From contig NZ_QLNV01000002.1 of NCBI RefSeq assembly GCF_003285545.1, positions 62,001 through 126,000 of the forward strand: a DNA stretch of 64,000 bases, in the 5' to 3' direction. This document shows, in pieces, positions 27,139 through 35,383 of this stretch. The notes under the pieces were generated by a model, which had not been told where the DNA came from, did no database searches, and was given only the letters and a program-made list of their open reading frames with translations. A program made the translations under genes and the position numbers. Source of the DNA: Sinomicrobium soli (GTDB lineage Bacteria; Bacteroidota; Bacteroidia; Flavobacteriales; Flavobacteriaceae). Numbering within the stretch: the stretch's first letter is position 1; the number at the start of each line of letters is the position of its first letter.

Positions 27139-27672
27139 ATGCGTATTATTTCCGGTAAATACAAGGGAAAGAGATTGCTCGCCCCAAAAAAACTCCCCGT
27201 ACGCCCTACTACCGATTTTGCAAAGGAAGGATTGTTCAATATCCTGGAAAATCACTTTTACCTCCAGGACCTGATAGTAACCGACCTGTTTGCCGGAACG
27301 GGAAATATCAGCTACGAATTTGCCAGCAGGGGGACTACCAGGATTACCTGTGTAGACGCACATCCGGGCTGCATACAGTTTATTTATAGAACAGCCGAAA
27401 GCCTGAACTTTCCCATCAGGGCCATAAAAAGCGATGTCTTCCGCTTTCTCGACAAGGTGAAATCAGGAAGCGATATCATTTTTGCAGACCCTCCGTATGA
27501 TCTCCCCGAAGAAGAGTTTGCCAGAATACCCCGGATAGTCTTTGAGAACGGGCTGCTGGAAGACGACGGTTTTCTTATCGTGGAACACTCCCGCCACACC
27601 CGTATGGACCACCTCCCCCGCTTCGCCTTTGAGAAAAAATACGGCAATTGTATCTTCAGTTTTTTTGAATAA
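27139..27672 (+). CDS. rsmD: 16S rRNA (guanine966-N2)-methyltransferase
   Basis: The 177 aa class I SAM methyltransferase starts MRIISGKYKGKRLLAPK, as is typical of RsmD. RPTTDFAKEGLFNIL, the SAM site VTDLFAGTGNISYEFASRG and the catalytic IIFADPPYDLP (DPPY) follow. It methylates G966 in the small-subunit rRNA. It closes the three-gene unit and is followed by a bidirectional terminator shared with the convergent M1 peptidase. Confidence 0.95.
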   Translation: MRIISGKYKGKRLLAPKKLPVRPTTDFAKEGLFNILENHFYLQDLIVTDLFAGTGNISYEFASRGTTRITCVDAHPGCIQFIYRTAESLNFPIRAIKSDVFRFLDKVKSGSDIIFADPPYDLPEEEFARIPRIVFENGLLEDDGFLIVEHSRHTRMDHLPRFAFEKKYGNCIFSFFE

Positions 27673-27699
27673 AGGCCGGAATGCTCGCAATGAAAGCCC

Positions 27700-27739
27700 A
27701 CTAAAAACTAAAAAACTACGAACTAACAACTAAAAAAAA
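27700..27739. repeat. Copy of the degenerate ACTAACA/ACTAAAA-type intergenic repeat
   Basis: The plus strand carries a run of units ACTAAAA, ACTAAAAA, ACTACGA, ACTAACA and ACTAAAA between rsmD and its terminator. It is close in sequence to the copies at 23230 and 52080. Confidence 0.6.
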
Positions 27740-27764
27740 CCGCCCCGAATAAAATTCAGGGCGG
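27740..27764. terminator. Bidirectional terminator between rsmD and the M1 peptidase
   Basis: CCGCCC-CGAAT and ATTC-AGGGCGG pair around a short A-rich loop. A-run on the left and T-rich DNA on the right allow termination in both directions between the convergent genes. Confidence 0.75.
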
Positions 27765-27797
27765 CCTCTTTTATTATTTTTTTCAGGAATGCCCCGG

Positions 27798-29738
27798 TCA
27801 GAATCTGGGCCATACATTATTGGAAGTATTCGCGTCCGGAATTATTTTATCCGGGTCTATTTCCACGCTTTTTACTTCCTTGGTGGTTTTCAGCAGGTGC
27901 ACCCACTCCGAGCCCCGCTGCCATATTTCCACCGGTAAGGTCTTACGCTCCTTACTTCCGTCTGCATAAGTTACCTCATACACCACGGGCATGGGAATAC
28001 CTCCCCTGTTGCTGAAGCTCATCACGAAATTCTCTCCGTAGGGCCTTGCATCATCGATGGAAAGGTCTATATTTTCATCACCGTAAAACCATCCTTTCCA
28101 GAACCAGTTGAGATTTTCTCCCGAGACATTTTCCACAATATTGAAAAAATCCCTTGGCTGCGGGTGCTTATAGGCCCACGCCTCGATATAAGCCTTAAAG
28201 GCATTGTCAAAGCGTTCCTCCCCGAGGATATATTCTCTAAGCATCAACAACCCCAGGGCCGGTTTGTAATAGGCCACCATTCCCAGGTTATGGCTCTGGC
28301 TTATATCGGGATAGGTGGATATCGGCTCTCTCCCGCTGTTGGTAAGCCATCCTACCATGCCCATGGGCTTTGCCAGCCTGGAAGAATACTCCCCGTTGTT
28401 AAATGCCAGCGTACTGTAGTGGTTGATAAAGGTGTTGAACCCTTCATCCATCCAGGCATAACGTCTTTCGTTGCTTCCCACGATCATGGGGAACCAGATA
28501 TGTCCGAACTCGTGGTCGGTGACGCCCCACAGCGAACCGGACTGCGATTTATAGCTGCAGAATACGATCCCGGGATACTCCATCCCTCCTACATTGGAAG
28601 CTACGTTAACTGCTACCGGGTAGGGATACTCATGCCATTTCTCCGAGTAATACTCGATGGAAGCCTTGGTGTATTCCGTAGAGCGCGTCCATGCCTCCTG
28701 CCCGTCGCTTTCCTTGGGGTATACCGACTGGGCCATGGCCTTTTTGCCACTGGGAAGGTTGATCCGCGCGGCATCCCAGATAAATGATTTTGACGTTGCA
28801 AAAGCCACGTCCCTTGTATTTTTCATCCTGAAATGCCAGGTGAGCTTCCCGTCCTGTTTCGGGCGGGTTACCTCAGTATTCCCCACTTCATCGGGGCTGA
28901 TAAGGTATACCGTCTCATCGCTCTGCATGGCCTTCTCTACGCGGTTCTGCTGCTCTCTGGTCAGCACATCTTTAGGGTTAACCAGCTCTCCCGACCCTAC
29001 TACAATATGGTCGTAGGGCACGGTCACCTTAAAATCAAAATCACCGTATTCGAGATAAAACTCTCCTGCTCCGAGGTAAGGTTCTACATTCCATCCTTCC
29101 ACATCGTCAAAAACCGCTACCCTGGGATACCATTGCGCCAGGGAATAGATGGTTCCCTGCTCCGTATCCAGGCGTCCCATCCTGTCCATTCCCTTTTCGG
29201 GGATCTTGTATTCGAAATTCATCGATACCGTAGCGGTTCCCCCGTTGGCAGCAACAGCTTCGTCAAAAAATACCTGCATACGGGTATCGGTAATGATATA
29301 TTTACCGGAAGCCTTTCCCCTGCGCCCTGTTTTGGCCACAACGTCAGAAATTTTATATCCCCCGTCCACATCTCCCGAATAGCGGTTACCCTGAACCGGG
29401 GTGGTCAGTGTTCCCCTGGAATCTTCCGTAAAACGGTTCTGGTCCATCTGTAACCAGATAAAGTCCAGGGCTTCCGGGCTGTTGTTATGATAAGTTATGG
29501 TTATTTTTCCCCTGAGTTGATCGGAAGTATCATCCAGTTCCGCTTCAATGACGTAATCGGCCCCGTTCTGCCAGTATTCCGGTCCCGGAACCCCGGATGC
29601 CGAACGGTACGCATTGCCGGACCTGTCCATAAACTCTCCAAACAGATCCTGGTTATTGCCATCGGTCTCCTGGGCGTGCGCACCCAGGCCCATAAAAGCC
29701 ATAACCACCAGGATACTCCCCATAATTTTTCTCCTCAT
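27798..29738 (-). CDS. M1-family zinc metallopeptidase, secreted
   Basis: The 646 aa protein has a signal peptide ending about GAHAQ. The N-terminal beta-sandwich is followed by the exopeptidase motif VGGMEYPGIVF and the gluzincin site VTDHEFGHIWFPMIVGSNERRYAWMDEG, that is HExxH with a Glu 18 residues further. It is a family M1 aminopeptidase-like enzyme, probably periplasmic or secreted, cleaving N-terminal residues of peptides. It is a single gene, convergent with rsmD and divergent from the ABC importer. Confidence 0.93.
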   Translation of the reverse strand: MRRKIMGSILVVMAFMGLGAHAQETDGNNQDLFGEFMDRSGNAYRSASGVPGPEYWQNGADYVIEAELDDTSDQLRGKITITYHNNSPEALDFIWLQMDQNRFTEDSRGTLTTPVQGNRYSGDVDGGYKISDVVAKTGRRGKASGKYIITDTRMQVFFDEAVAANGGTATVSMNFEYKIPEKGMDRMGRLDTEQGTIYSLAQWYPRVAVFDDVEGWNVEPYLGAGEFYLEYGDFDFKVTVPYDHIVVGSGELVNPKDVLTREQQNRVEKAMQSDETVYLISPDEVGNTEVTRPKQDGKLTWHFRMKNTRDVAFATSKSFIWDAARINLPSGKKAMAQSVYPKESDGQEAWTRSTEYTKASIEYYSEKWHEYPYPVAVNVASNVGGMEYPGIVFCSYKSQSGSLWGVTDHEFGHIWFPMIVGSNERRYAWMDEGFNTFINHYSTLAFNNGEYSSRLAKPMGMVGWLTNSGREPISTYPDISQSHNLGMVAYYKPALGLLMLREYILGEERFDNAFKAYIEAWAYKHPQPRDFFNIVENVSGENLNWFWKGWFYGDENIDLSIDDARPYGENFVMSFSNRGGIPMPVVYEVTYADGSKERKTLPVEIWQRGSEWVHLLKTTKEVKSVEIDPDKIIPDANTSNNVWPRF

Positions 29739-29834
29739 GTCTTAGTCTTTTAGTGATTATTTTAAGTTAATTAGAAACATTCGTGCTAAAATACACAAAC
29801 ATTCGGACTGGCCATAAAAGATTTAACATAGGGT

Positions 29835-29842
29835 TAACTTTG
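29835..29842 (+). promoter_or_regulatory. Putative -7 box of the ABC importer operon
   Basis: TAACTTTG matches TAnnTTTG, 83 bp upstream of the ATG at 29925. A second match, TACTTTTG (29912-29919), sits only 5 bp before that ATG. No cobalamin riboswitch pattern was recognised in this leader. Confidence 0.4.
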
Positions 29843-29924
29843 TGAATGATTGATTTCCCTGCAACCTCCAACAACTCCCCTGCAACATTACCGCTTCTTG
29901 ATTATTTATTTTACTTTTGAACCT

Positions 29925-31067
29925 ATGATGAGATTTTTTCTATGTACGATCATTACCCTGTTCCTGTTTACTTCCTGTAAAAGGAAAAAAGCGGAACATT
30001 CCGCGAATACGGGAGAAGTGGTAAATATTGTGCACGCCCGGGGTTTTCATATCACGAAGTTCAACGGTTATACACAGATAGACGTTACCTCTCCCTGGCC
30101 GGATGCCGGGAAAGGATACACCTATATCCTTTATGAAAAGGAAGAAAATATCCCGGAAGGGGTTCGCAGTGATGCCAATATACAGGTACCCGTAACCAGC
30201 CTGGTAGTCACTTCCACCACTCACATCCCTGCCCTGGAGGCTCTTGGAGAGGAAATCCGGCTGACCGGGTTTCCCGACACCAGGTATATCTCTTCCGAAA
30301 AAACCCGTGATCTCGTAGACAAGGGACAGGTCCGGGAGATAGGAAGCAATGAGAACCTGAATACCGAAGTACTCATAGACCTCCAGCCGGATGTTGTTAT
30401 AGGTTTTGCACTTAATAGCAGTAACAAGGCATATAATATCATACAGCAATCGGGGATCCCCGTGGTCTTTAACGGCGACTGGATGGAAGAAACTCCATTG
30501 GGAAAGGCGGAATGGATAAAGTTCTTCGCTCCCTTTTTCGGTAAGGAAGCCGAGGCCGAAAGCATATTCGAACATATTGAGTCAGAATACCTCAAGGCAC
30601 GGAAACTGGCCGAAAATGCGGGTGAAAAACCTACCGTATTAAGCGGTAGCATATACCAGGATTCCTGGATACTGCCGGGCGGGAAAAGCTGGGCGGCACA
30701 ATTTATAGCGGATGCCGGGGCCGATTATATCTGGAAAGATACCGAAAATACCGGAAGCCTCTTTCTCAGCCTGGAAAGCGTGCTGGACAAGGCAGGTGAT
30801 GCCGACTTCTGGATAGCCCCCTCCCTGTTTACCAGCTATAAAGAGCTTAAAGAAGCCAATCCGCATTATGCGCAGTTCAGCGCATTCCGCCGGCATCGCG
30901 TCTTTACCTATGCCAGGACCAGGGGAGCGGGAGATGGGCTGCTGTATTTTGAACTCGGTCCCAATCGCCCGGATATCATCCTGAAAGACCTCATCAGTAT
31001 CTTTCATCCCGAAATACTTCCGGGCTACGAACCTTTTTTCTTCAAACCACTGGATAATAACCAATAA
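29925..31067 (+). CDS. ABC transporter substrate-binding lipoprotein (BtuF/FepB-like)
   Basis: The ATG at 29925 gives 380 aa and a clear lipoprotein signal (MMRFFLCTIITLFLFTSC); a longer in-frame start adds a non-signal stretch. The mature part has the helical-backbone metal-receptor fold: VVTSTTHIPALEALGEEIRL, DLQPDVVIGFAL, GIPVVFNGDWMEETPLGKAEWIKFFAPFFG, and the C-terminal FELGPNRPDIILKDLISIFHPE. It delivers a corrinoid or ferric siderophore to the FecCD-type permease encoded 9 bp downstream. Which ligand cannot be told from the sequence. Confidence 0.9.
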   Translation: MMRFFLCTIITLFLFTSCKRKKAEHSANTGEVVNIVHARGFHITKFNGYTQIDVTSPWPDAGKGYTYILYEKEENIPEGVRSDANIQVPVTSLVVTSTTHIPALEALGEEIRLTGFPDTRYISSEKTRDLVDKGQVREIGSNENLNTEVLIDLQPDVVIGFALNSSNKAYNIIQQSGIPVVFNGDWMEETPLGKAEWIKFFAPFFGKEAEAESIFEHIESEYLKARKLAENAGEKPTVLSGSIYQDSWILPGGKSWAAQFIADAGADYIWKDTENTGSLFLSLESVLDKAGDADFWIAPSLFTSYKELKEANPHYAQFSAFRRHRVFTYARTRGAGDGLLYFELGPNRPDIILKDLISIFHPEILPGYEPFFFKPLDNNQ

Positions 31068-31076
31068 CAAGATCAT

Positions 31077-32099
31077 TTGAAACCGGAAAGACCATATTAC
31101 CTTCGCTTCTCGATCTTTGTCCTGCTCCTCGCAACCTGCTTTCTGGTCAATATCGGGCTGGGGTCCGTAGACATTCCGTTCGGGAAAGTATGCGCCGTAT
31201 TGTCCGGAGGTACTTCGGGCAGACCGTCATGGGATTATATCATTCTCCATTACCGCCTTCCGAAAGCACTTACCGCCGCTTTTTCAGGGTGCGGGCTGGC
31301 CGTCAGCGGACTGATGATGCAGACGCTGTTCAGGAATCCGCTCGCCGGACCGTTCGTACTGGGCATCAGCTCGGGGGCAAGCCTCGGGGTCGCACTGCTC
31401 ATCATGGGAGCCTCATCTCTCGGCATTTCACTGTTTACAAGCGGCCTCTCACTGGCCGTGGCCGCCACGGCAGGAAGTTTCCTGGTGCTGCTTGCGGTAA
31501 TGGCTGTCGCTTTCAGGATAAAGGACACCATGGCCATACTCATCATAGGCCTGATGTTCGGAAGCATCACCTCTGCCGTGGTCAGTGTCCTCTCGTATTT
31601 CAGCAGTGCGGAAAAATTACAGCAGTATATTTTCTGGTCTTTCGGTAGCCTCGGGAACCTGGGATGGGACGAACTGATCATACTGTCTGTCCTTTTGCTC
31701 ACCGGTATCCTGATGAGCATCTTTTGCATCAAGAACCTGAACGCCCTGTTACTGGGAGAAACATATGCTTCGAGCCTGGGGATGAACATACGGCGGAACA
31801 GGATCGTACTGATCCTGGCCACCAGTATACTGGCAGGGGGAATAACGGCTTTTGCAGGCCCCGTGAGTTTTATCGGCCTGGCCGTGCCCCATCTCACCAG
31901 GCAGGTCTTCAACACCACCAACCACAGGATACTGCTCCCCGCGGTAATCCTTTACGGCGCCATCCTGATGCTGGTCTGCGATACCATTGCGCAGTGGCCT
32001 GCAAGCGACGATACCTTGCCCATCAACGCCATAACTTCCCTGGTAGGAGCCCCCGTAGTGGTATGGCTACTGGTCAGAAAACGAAGAATGATCTTTTAA
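31077..32099 (+). CDS. FecCD-family ABC importer permease
   Basis: The 340 aa multi-TM protein follows the BtuC/FecCD pattern: VDIPFGKVCAVLSG, HYRLPKALTAAFSGCGLAVSGLMMQTLFRNPLAGPFVLGISSGASLGVAL, FWSFGSLGNLGW, and GPVSFIGLAVPHLTRQ with the C-terminal coupling segment. The only start that preserves the N-terminus is a TTG at 31077. It lies between the binding lipoprotein and the ATPase, forming a complete BtuFCD-like system for iron-siderophore or vitamin B12 import. Confidence 0.92.
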   Translation: MKPERPYYLRFSIFVLLLATCFLVNIGLGSVDIPFGKVCAVLSGGTSGRPSWDYIILHYRLPKALTAAFSGCGLAVSGLMMQTLFRNPLAGPFVLGISSGASLGVALLIMGASSLGISLFTSGLSLAVAATAGSFLVLLAVMAVAFRIKDTMAILIIGLMFGSITSAVVSVLSYFSSAEKLQQYIFWSFGSLGNLGWDELIILSVLLLTGILMSIFCIKNLNALLLGETYASSLGMNIRRNRIVLILATSILAGGITAFAGPVSFIGLAVPHLTRQVFNTTNHRILLPAVILYGAILMLVCDTIAQWPASDDTLPINAITSLVGAPVVVWLLVRKRRMIF

Positions 32100-32120
32100 C
32101 CCCGTAAAAACACATTGCTC

Positions 32121-32924
32121 ATGTCCGGTAAAACACCTGTGGAAAAAGAAGAGGTCCTGAGAGCAGAACAGCTCCGTATCGGTTATAAAAGCCGCAGGAA
32201 AACCGATATTATTGCTTCCGGCATCTCCTTTGCTGCCCTGAAAGGAGAACTTACGGCCATTATCGGTGCCAACGGAATGGGAAAGACTACCCTGCTCCGG
32301 ACCCTGGCCCGGATACTCCCTGCGATCTCCGGAAATATCACCCTGCACCGGAAACCGCTCGGAAAATTCAGTGCCTCCGGACTGGCACGGGAGATCGGCC
32401 TGGTCCTAACCGGTCATCACCCGTCAGGCAACCTTACCGTAAACGAGATCATCGCATTGGGGAGACATCCGTATACCAACTGGATGGGGACCCCCGGCGC
32501 AGAAGACCGGGCCAAGGTCGATGAAGCAAAAAAACTGCTCGGTATCGAGCCACTGGGGACCGAAAAATGTTATACCCTGAGCGACGGACAACTGCAAAAA
32601 GTAATGATCGCACGGGTCATAGCACAGGACACCTCGGTCATTATTCTCGACGAACCTACCACCCACCTCGATGTCTACCACAAGACCCATATCCTCAAAC
32701 TGCTGCGGACGCTGGCCCACAAGACCGGAAAAAGCATTATCTTTTCTTCACACGAGATAGAGCACTCCATACAGCTATGCGACAAGATACTTGTGCTACA
32801 CCGCGGCGGAGCCGATTTCGGCACCCCGCAATCACTGGTACGGAACGGTACCTTTAACCGGCTCTTTCCCGAAGACCTGATCACTTTCGACCCCGAAACC
32901 ACATCATTCCGCATCAGGGAATAA
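32121..32924 (+). CDS. ABC importer ATPase of the FecCD/BtuD type
   Basis: From the ATG at 32121 the product is 267 aa. It has Walker A IIGANGMGKTTLLRTLA, the Q-loop region GLVLTGHH, a signature variant TLSDGQLQKVMIARVIAQD (LSDGQ rather than LSGGQ), Walker B VIILDEPTTHLDV and the H-loop IFSSHEIEHS. It energises the permease encoded just upstream. The LSDGQ form is seen in iron/B12 importer ATPases. Confidence 0.93.
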   Translation: MSGKTPVEKEEVLRAEQLRIGYKSRRKTDIIASGISFAALKGELTAIIGANGMGKTTLLRTLARILPAISGNITLHRKPLGKFSASGLAREIGLVLTGHHPSGNLTVNEIIALGRHPYTNWMGTPGAEDRAKVDEAKKLLGIEPLGTEKCYTLSDGQLQKVMIARVIAQDTSVIILDEPTTHLDVYHKTHILKLLRTLAHKTGKSIIFSSHEIEHSIQLCDKILVLHRGGADFGTPQSLVRNGTFNRLFPEDLITFDPETTSFRIRE

Positions 32925-32972
32925 AATCAGCACCAGCCATCCGTAACAACCCGGTCGTATCTCAAAAAATTC

Positions 32973-32980
32973 TATCTTTG
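32973..32980 (+). promoter_or_regulatory. Putative -7 box of rmuC
   Basis: TATCTTTG matches TAnnTTTG, 19 bp upstream of the ATG at 32999, giving a very short leader. Confidence 0.5.
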
Positions 32981-32998
32981 AAGTGTTAAAACACATTG

Positions 32999-34330
32999 AT
33001 GGACAACAGTCTCCTTTTACTCATCATCGCTGCAACAGCCCTGATAGCCGGTATACTGACCGGGGTGTTCCTCCATCGCTTAAGGCAGGGGCGGCACCTG
33101 GCTGCGGGGGAAGAACGGGAAAGGGCCCTCAGGCAGGACAACGACAGGCTTCAACGGGAAATCAATGACCTCAGGGCCGAAAGAACAGCATTACAACAGG
33201 AAAAGGAAAACACGGGATTCCGGCTTGTCCGCCGGGAAGCCGAACTGGAAAACCTGCAGAAAAAACATATCGAACAAAAAGAAGAAACCCGGGAACTCAG
33301 GGAAAAATTTACCCGGGAATTCGAAAACCTGGCCAACAGGATACTGGAAGAAAAGAGCACCCGGTTTACACAACAGAACAGGGAAAACATCAAAAACATC
33401 CTCACCCCGCTTCACGAAAAGATACAGCACTTTGAAAAGAGGGTCGAAGACAGCCAGAAAGAAAGTATCAGCATCCACTCGGCACTTCGGGAACAGCTCC
33501 TTCAGCTGCAACACCAGAACCTCAGAATAACGAAGGAGGCCGAAAACCTTACCCGGGCACTTAAGGGAGACAGTAAGATGCAGGGGAACTGGGGAGAACT
33601 GGTACTGGAACGCGTACTGGAAAAAAGCGGCCTGGAAAAAGGGCGTGAATATGAGGTACAGCAGGGCTTTACCAGGGAAGACGGCTCAAGGGTACTGCCC
33701 GATGTGATCATATACCTCCCGGACGGAAAGAAAATGATCGTGGATTCGAAGGTAAGCCTCACGGCTTACGAACGCTATGTAAATGCCGGTGAGGAACAGC
33801 AGGAATCCTGTCTCAGGGAGCATATCGCCTCCATCAGACGACATGTGGAGCAACTATCTGCAAAACGGTATGAAGACCTGTACCACATGGAAAGCCCGGA
33901 TTTTGTCCTGATGTTCATCCCCATAGAGCCCGCCTTTGCCCTGGCTGTAAACCACGACAATACCTTATACAACAGGGCTTTTGACAAAAATATAGTCATT
34001 GTCACCCCTTCCACGCTCCTCGCCACCCTGCGCACCATAGATACCATGTGGAGCAACGAGAAACAACAGCGCAATGCCGTTGAAATAGCCCGGCAGGCAG
34101 GAGCGCTGTATGACAAGTTCGAAGGACTGGTGACCGATCTCACCAGGGTAGGTAAAAAAATGGAAGAAGCGGGAAAGGAATACAAGGGGGCCATGAACAA
34201 GCTTGTCGAAGGAAGGGGAAATATTATTTCCGGGATTGAAAAACTGAAAAAAATGGGGGCCAAAGCAAAGAAATCCCTCCCCCGGACCCTGCTGGAAAAA
34301 GCTGAAGAAAACGAAGAAAAACCACGTTAA
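32999..34330 (+). CDS. rmuC: DNA recombination protein RmuC
   Basis: The 443 aa protein has an N-terminal TM segment (LLLLIIAATALIAGILTGVFL) and a long coiled coil (about residues 35-190, rich in Glu, Lys, Arg). The RmuC nuclease-like core then follows: MQGNWGELVLERVLEKSGLEKGREYE, DVIIYLPDGKKMIVDSKVSL, DFVLMFIPIEPAFALAV and IVTPSTLLATLRTI. It limits recombination at inverted repeats and acts in phage/foreign-DNA restriction in other bacteria. The in-frame TTG directly before the ATG was not chosen. Confidence 0.94.
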   Translation: MDNSLLLLIIAATALIAGILTGVFLHRLRQGRHLAAGEERERALRQDNDRLQREINDLRAERTALQQEKENTGFRLVRREAELENLQKKHIEQKEETRELREKFTREFENLANRILEEKSTRFTQQNRENIKNILTPLHEKIQHFEKRVEDSQKESISIHSALREQLLQLQHQNLRITKEAENLTRALKGDSKMQGNWGELVLERVLEKSGLEKGREYEVQQGFTREDGSRVLPDVIIYLPDGKKMIVDSKVSLTAYERYVNAGEEQQESCLREHIASIRRHVEQLSAKRYEDLYHMESPDFVLMFIPIEPAFALAVNHDNTLYNRAFDKNIVIVTPSTLLATLRTIDTMWSNEKQQRNAVEIARQAGALYDKFEGLVTDLTRVGKKMEEAGKEYKGAMNKLVEGRGNIISGIEKLKKMGAKAKKSLPRTLLEKAEENEEKPR

Positions 34331-34349
34331 CTACAAACCTGTCTACCAT

Positions 34350-34715
34350 ATGAAAAAAGCCGCCATTATTGTTCTGCTATCCGTTACTGCCCTTTTTCTG
34401 ATCTACTATGCCTTTGTCTATTTTGTGCCTTACAGCCAGGGAGTACGCGCCGGGGAACTCATCAAGATAAGTCACAGGGGCGTTATGGTAAAAACATGGG
34501 AAGGCGAGATAAGCCAGGGAATATCGGGAGCACAGATCTTCAAATTCTCCGTATTGCCCAGGGACAAAAAGGTTATTGAAGACCTTAAAAAATTCCAGGG
34601 AAGATACGTCAAGGTAGATTACATTGAACGGCTGGCCAGGTTTCCCTGGCTCGGAAATACCAAATATTTTGTAACCAATGTAGTGGAAGAACAATCCCCC
34701 CACCAAAGAAACTGA
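34350..34715 (+). CDS. Small membrane-anchored hypothetical protein
   Basis: The 121 aa protein has one N-terminal TM (AAIIVLLSVTALFLIYYAFVYF) and a compact exported or periplasmic part with YSQGVRAGELIKISHRGVMVKTWEGEIS, FSVLPRDKKVIEDLKKFQGRYVKVDYIE and FPWLGNTKYFVTNVV. Similar short proteins in flavobacteria are sometimes labelled 6-phosphogluconate dehydrogenase, but no such domain is present. The last part looks like an OB/beta-barrel. It lies between rmuC and the thioesterase, 2 bp from the latter. Confidence 0.8.
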   Translation: MKKAAIIVLLSVTALFLIYYAFVYFVPYSQGVRAGELIKISHRGVMVKTWEGEISQGISGAQIFKFSVLPRDKKVIEDLKKFQGRYVKVDYIERLARFPWLGNTKYFVTNVVEEQSPHQRN

Positions 34716-34717
34716 AT

Positions 34718-35263
34718 ATGAATACCAGCTTTAAGACGGTCGAAGAATCGGCCGTAACCATTTCCGTACTCATGCTGCCCTCACATACCAATTTCAGCGG
34801 AAAGATCCACGGGGGCTATATCCTGTCTCTGCTCGACCAGATAGCCTTTGCCTGTGCCTCCAAACATTCCGGGGCCTATTGTGTAACCGCATCGGTAGAT
34901 ACCGTGGATTTCCTGAATCCCATAGAGGTCGGAGAACTGGTAACCCTGAAAGCATCCATCAATTTTGCGGGGAACTCCTCCATGATCATCGGTATACGGG
35001 TAGAAGCGGAAAACATCCAGACCGGAAAAGTAAAACACTGTAATTCCTCCTACTTTACCATGGTAGCCAAAGACGATTCCGGGAAAAATGTCAGTGTCCC
35101 GGGGATTATCATCAGGAATGACAAGGAATTACAGCGTTTCCACAAGAGCCTTAAGCGTATAGAACACAAAAAGGAAAGAAATGCCCATGCCTTTGCCGTA
35201 CGTTTTAAAACAGATACCGAAGACCTCTATAGAAATTATAAGGTAAAACTCGATATGCAGTAA
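34718..35263 (+). CDS. Hotdog-fold acyl-CoA thioesterase (YciA/BFIT type)
   Basis: The 181 aa protein has the acyl-CoA hydrolase hotdog signature: MLPSHTNFSGKIHGGYILSLLDQIAFACASKHSG (with the usual Asp), TASVDTVDFLNPIEVGELVTL and SMIIGIRVEAENIQTG. It hydrolyses acyl-CoA esters in the cytoplasm. A C-terminal basic extension after KSLKRIEHKKERNAHA is longer than the YciA core. It is probably cotranscribed with the small membrane protein. Confidence 0.9.
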   Translation: MNTSFKTVEESAVTISVLMLPSHTNFSGKIHGGYILSLLDQIAFACASKHSGAYCVTASVDTVDFLNPIEVGELVTLKASINFAGNSSMIIGIRVEAENIQTGKVKHCNSSYFTMVAKDDSGKNVSVPGIIIRNDKELQRFHKSLKRIEHKKERNAHAFAVRFKTDTEDLYRNYKVKLDMQ

Positions 35264-35286
35264 GCCGGTATGATCAGCCCAGCACA

Positions 35287-35375
35287 CGATATTTTATTAT
35301 ATCGTCTATAAAAACGATAATTCAAAATATCGCCTTTTAAGACGATATTTTGAATTATCGTATAATTAACCGATA
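35287..35375. promoter_or_regulatory. Array of three CGATA-N8-TATCG palindromes plus an in-phase half-site
   Basis: CGATA-N8-TATCG occurs at 35287-35304, 35315-35332 and 35343-35360. The spacing is exactly 28 bp each time, and a lone CGATA follows at 35371-35375, again 28 bp on. The second and third sites form a 19-bp inverted repeat with each other (35314-35332 and 35343-35361, 10-nt loop). The array ends 9 bp before the SatD-like ATG. It is the likely binding site of an HTH regulator, most simply the SatD-like protein itself. Confidence 0.75.
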
Positions 35376-35379
35376 TTTG
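35350..35379 (+). promoter_or_regulatory. Putative promoter of the SatD-like gene, overlapped by the palindromes
   Basis: TTG (35350-35352), 19 bp, then GATATTTG (35372-35379; one base off TAnnTTTG). Spacing is right for a flavobacterial promoter. The third palindrome covers the -33 element and the half-site covers the -7 box. Transcription would start near the ATG at 35384, suggesting a leaderless message. Confidence 0.5.
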
Positions 35380-35383
35380 TGTT

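Noticed and set aside
29740-29924. Cobalamin riboswitch upstream of the BtuF-like gene
   Set aside because: No B12-box-like or other conserved core was recognised in the leader.
35287-35375. Short CRISPR-like array (regular 28-bp repeats)
   Set aside because: The repeated unit is an 18-bp palindrome with 10-bp gaps and lies over a promoter; gaps are too short for spacers and no cas gene is near.
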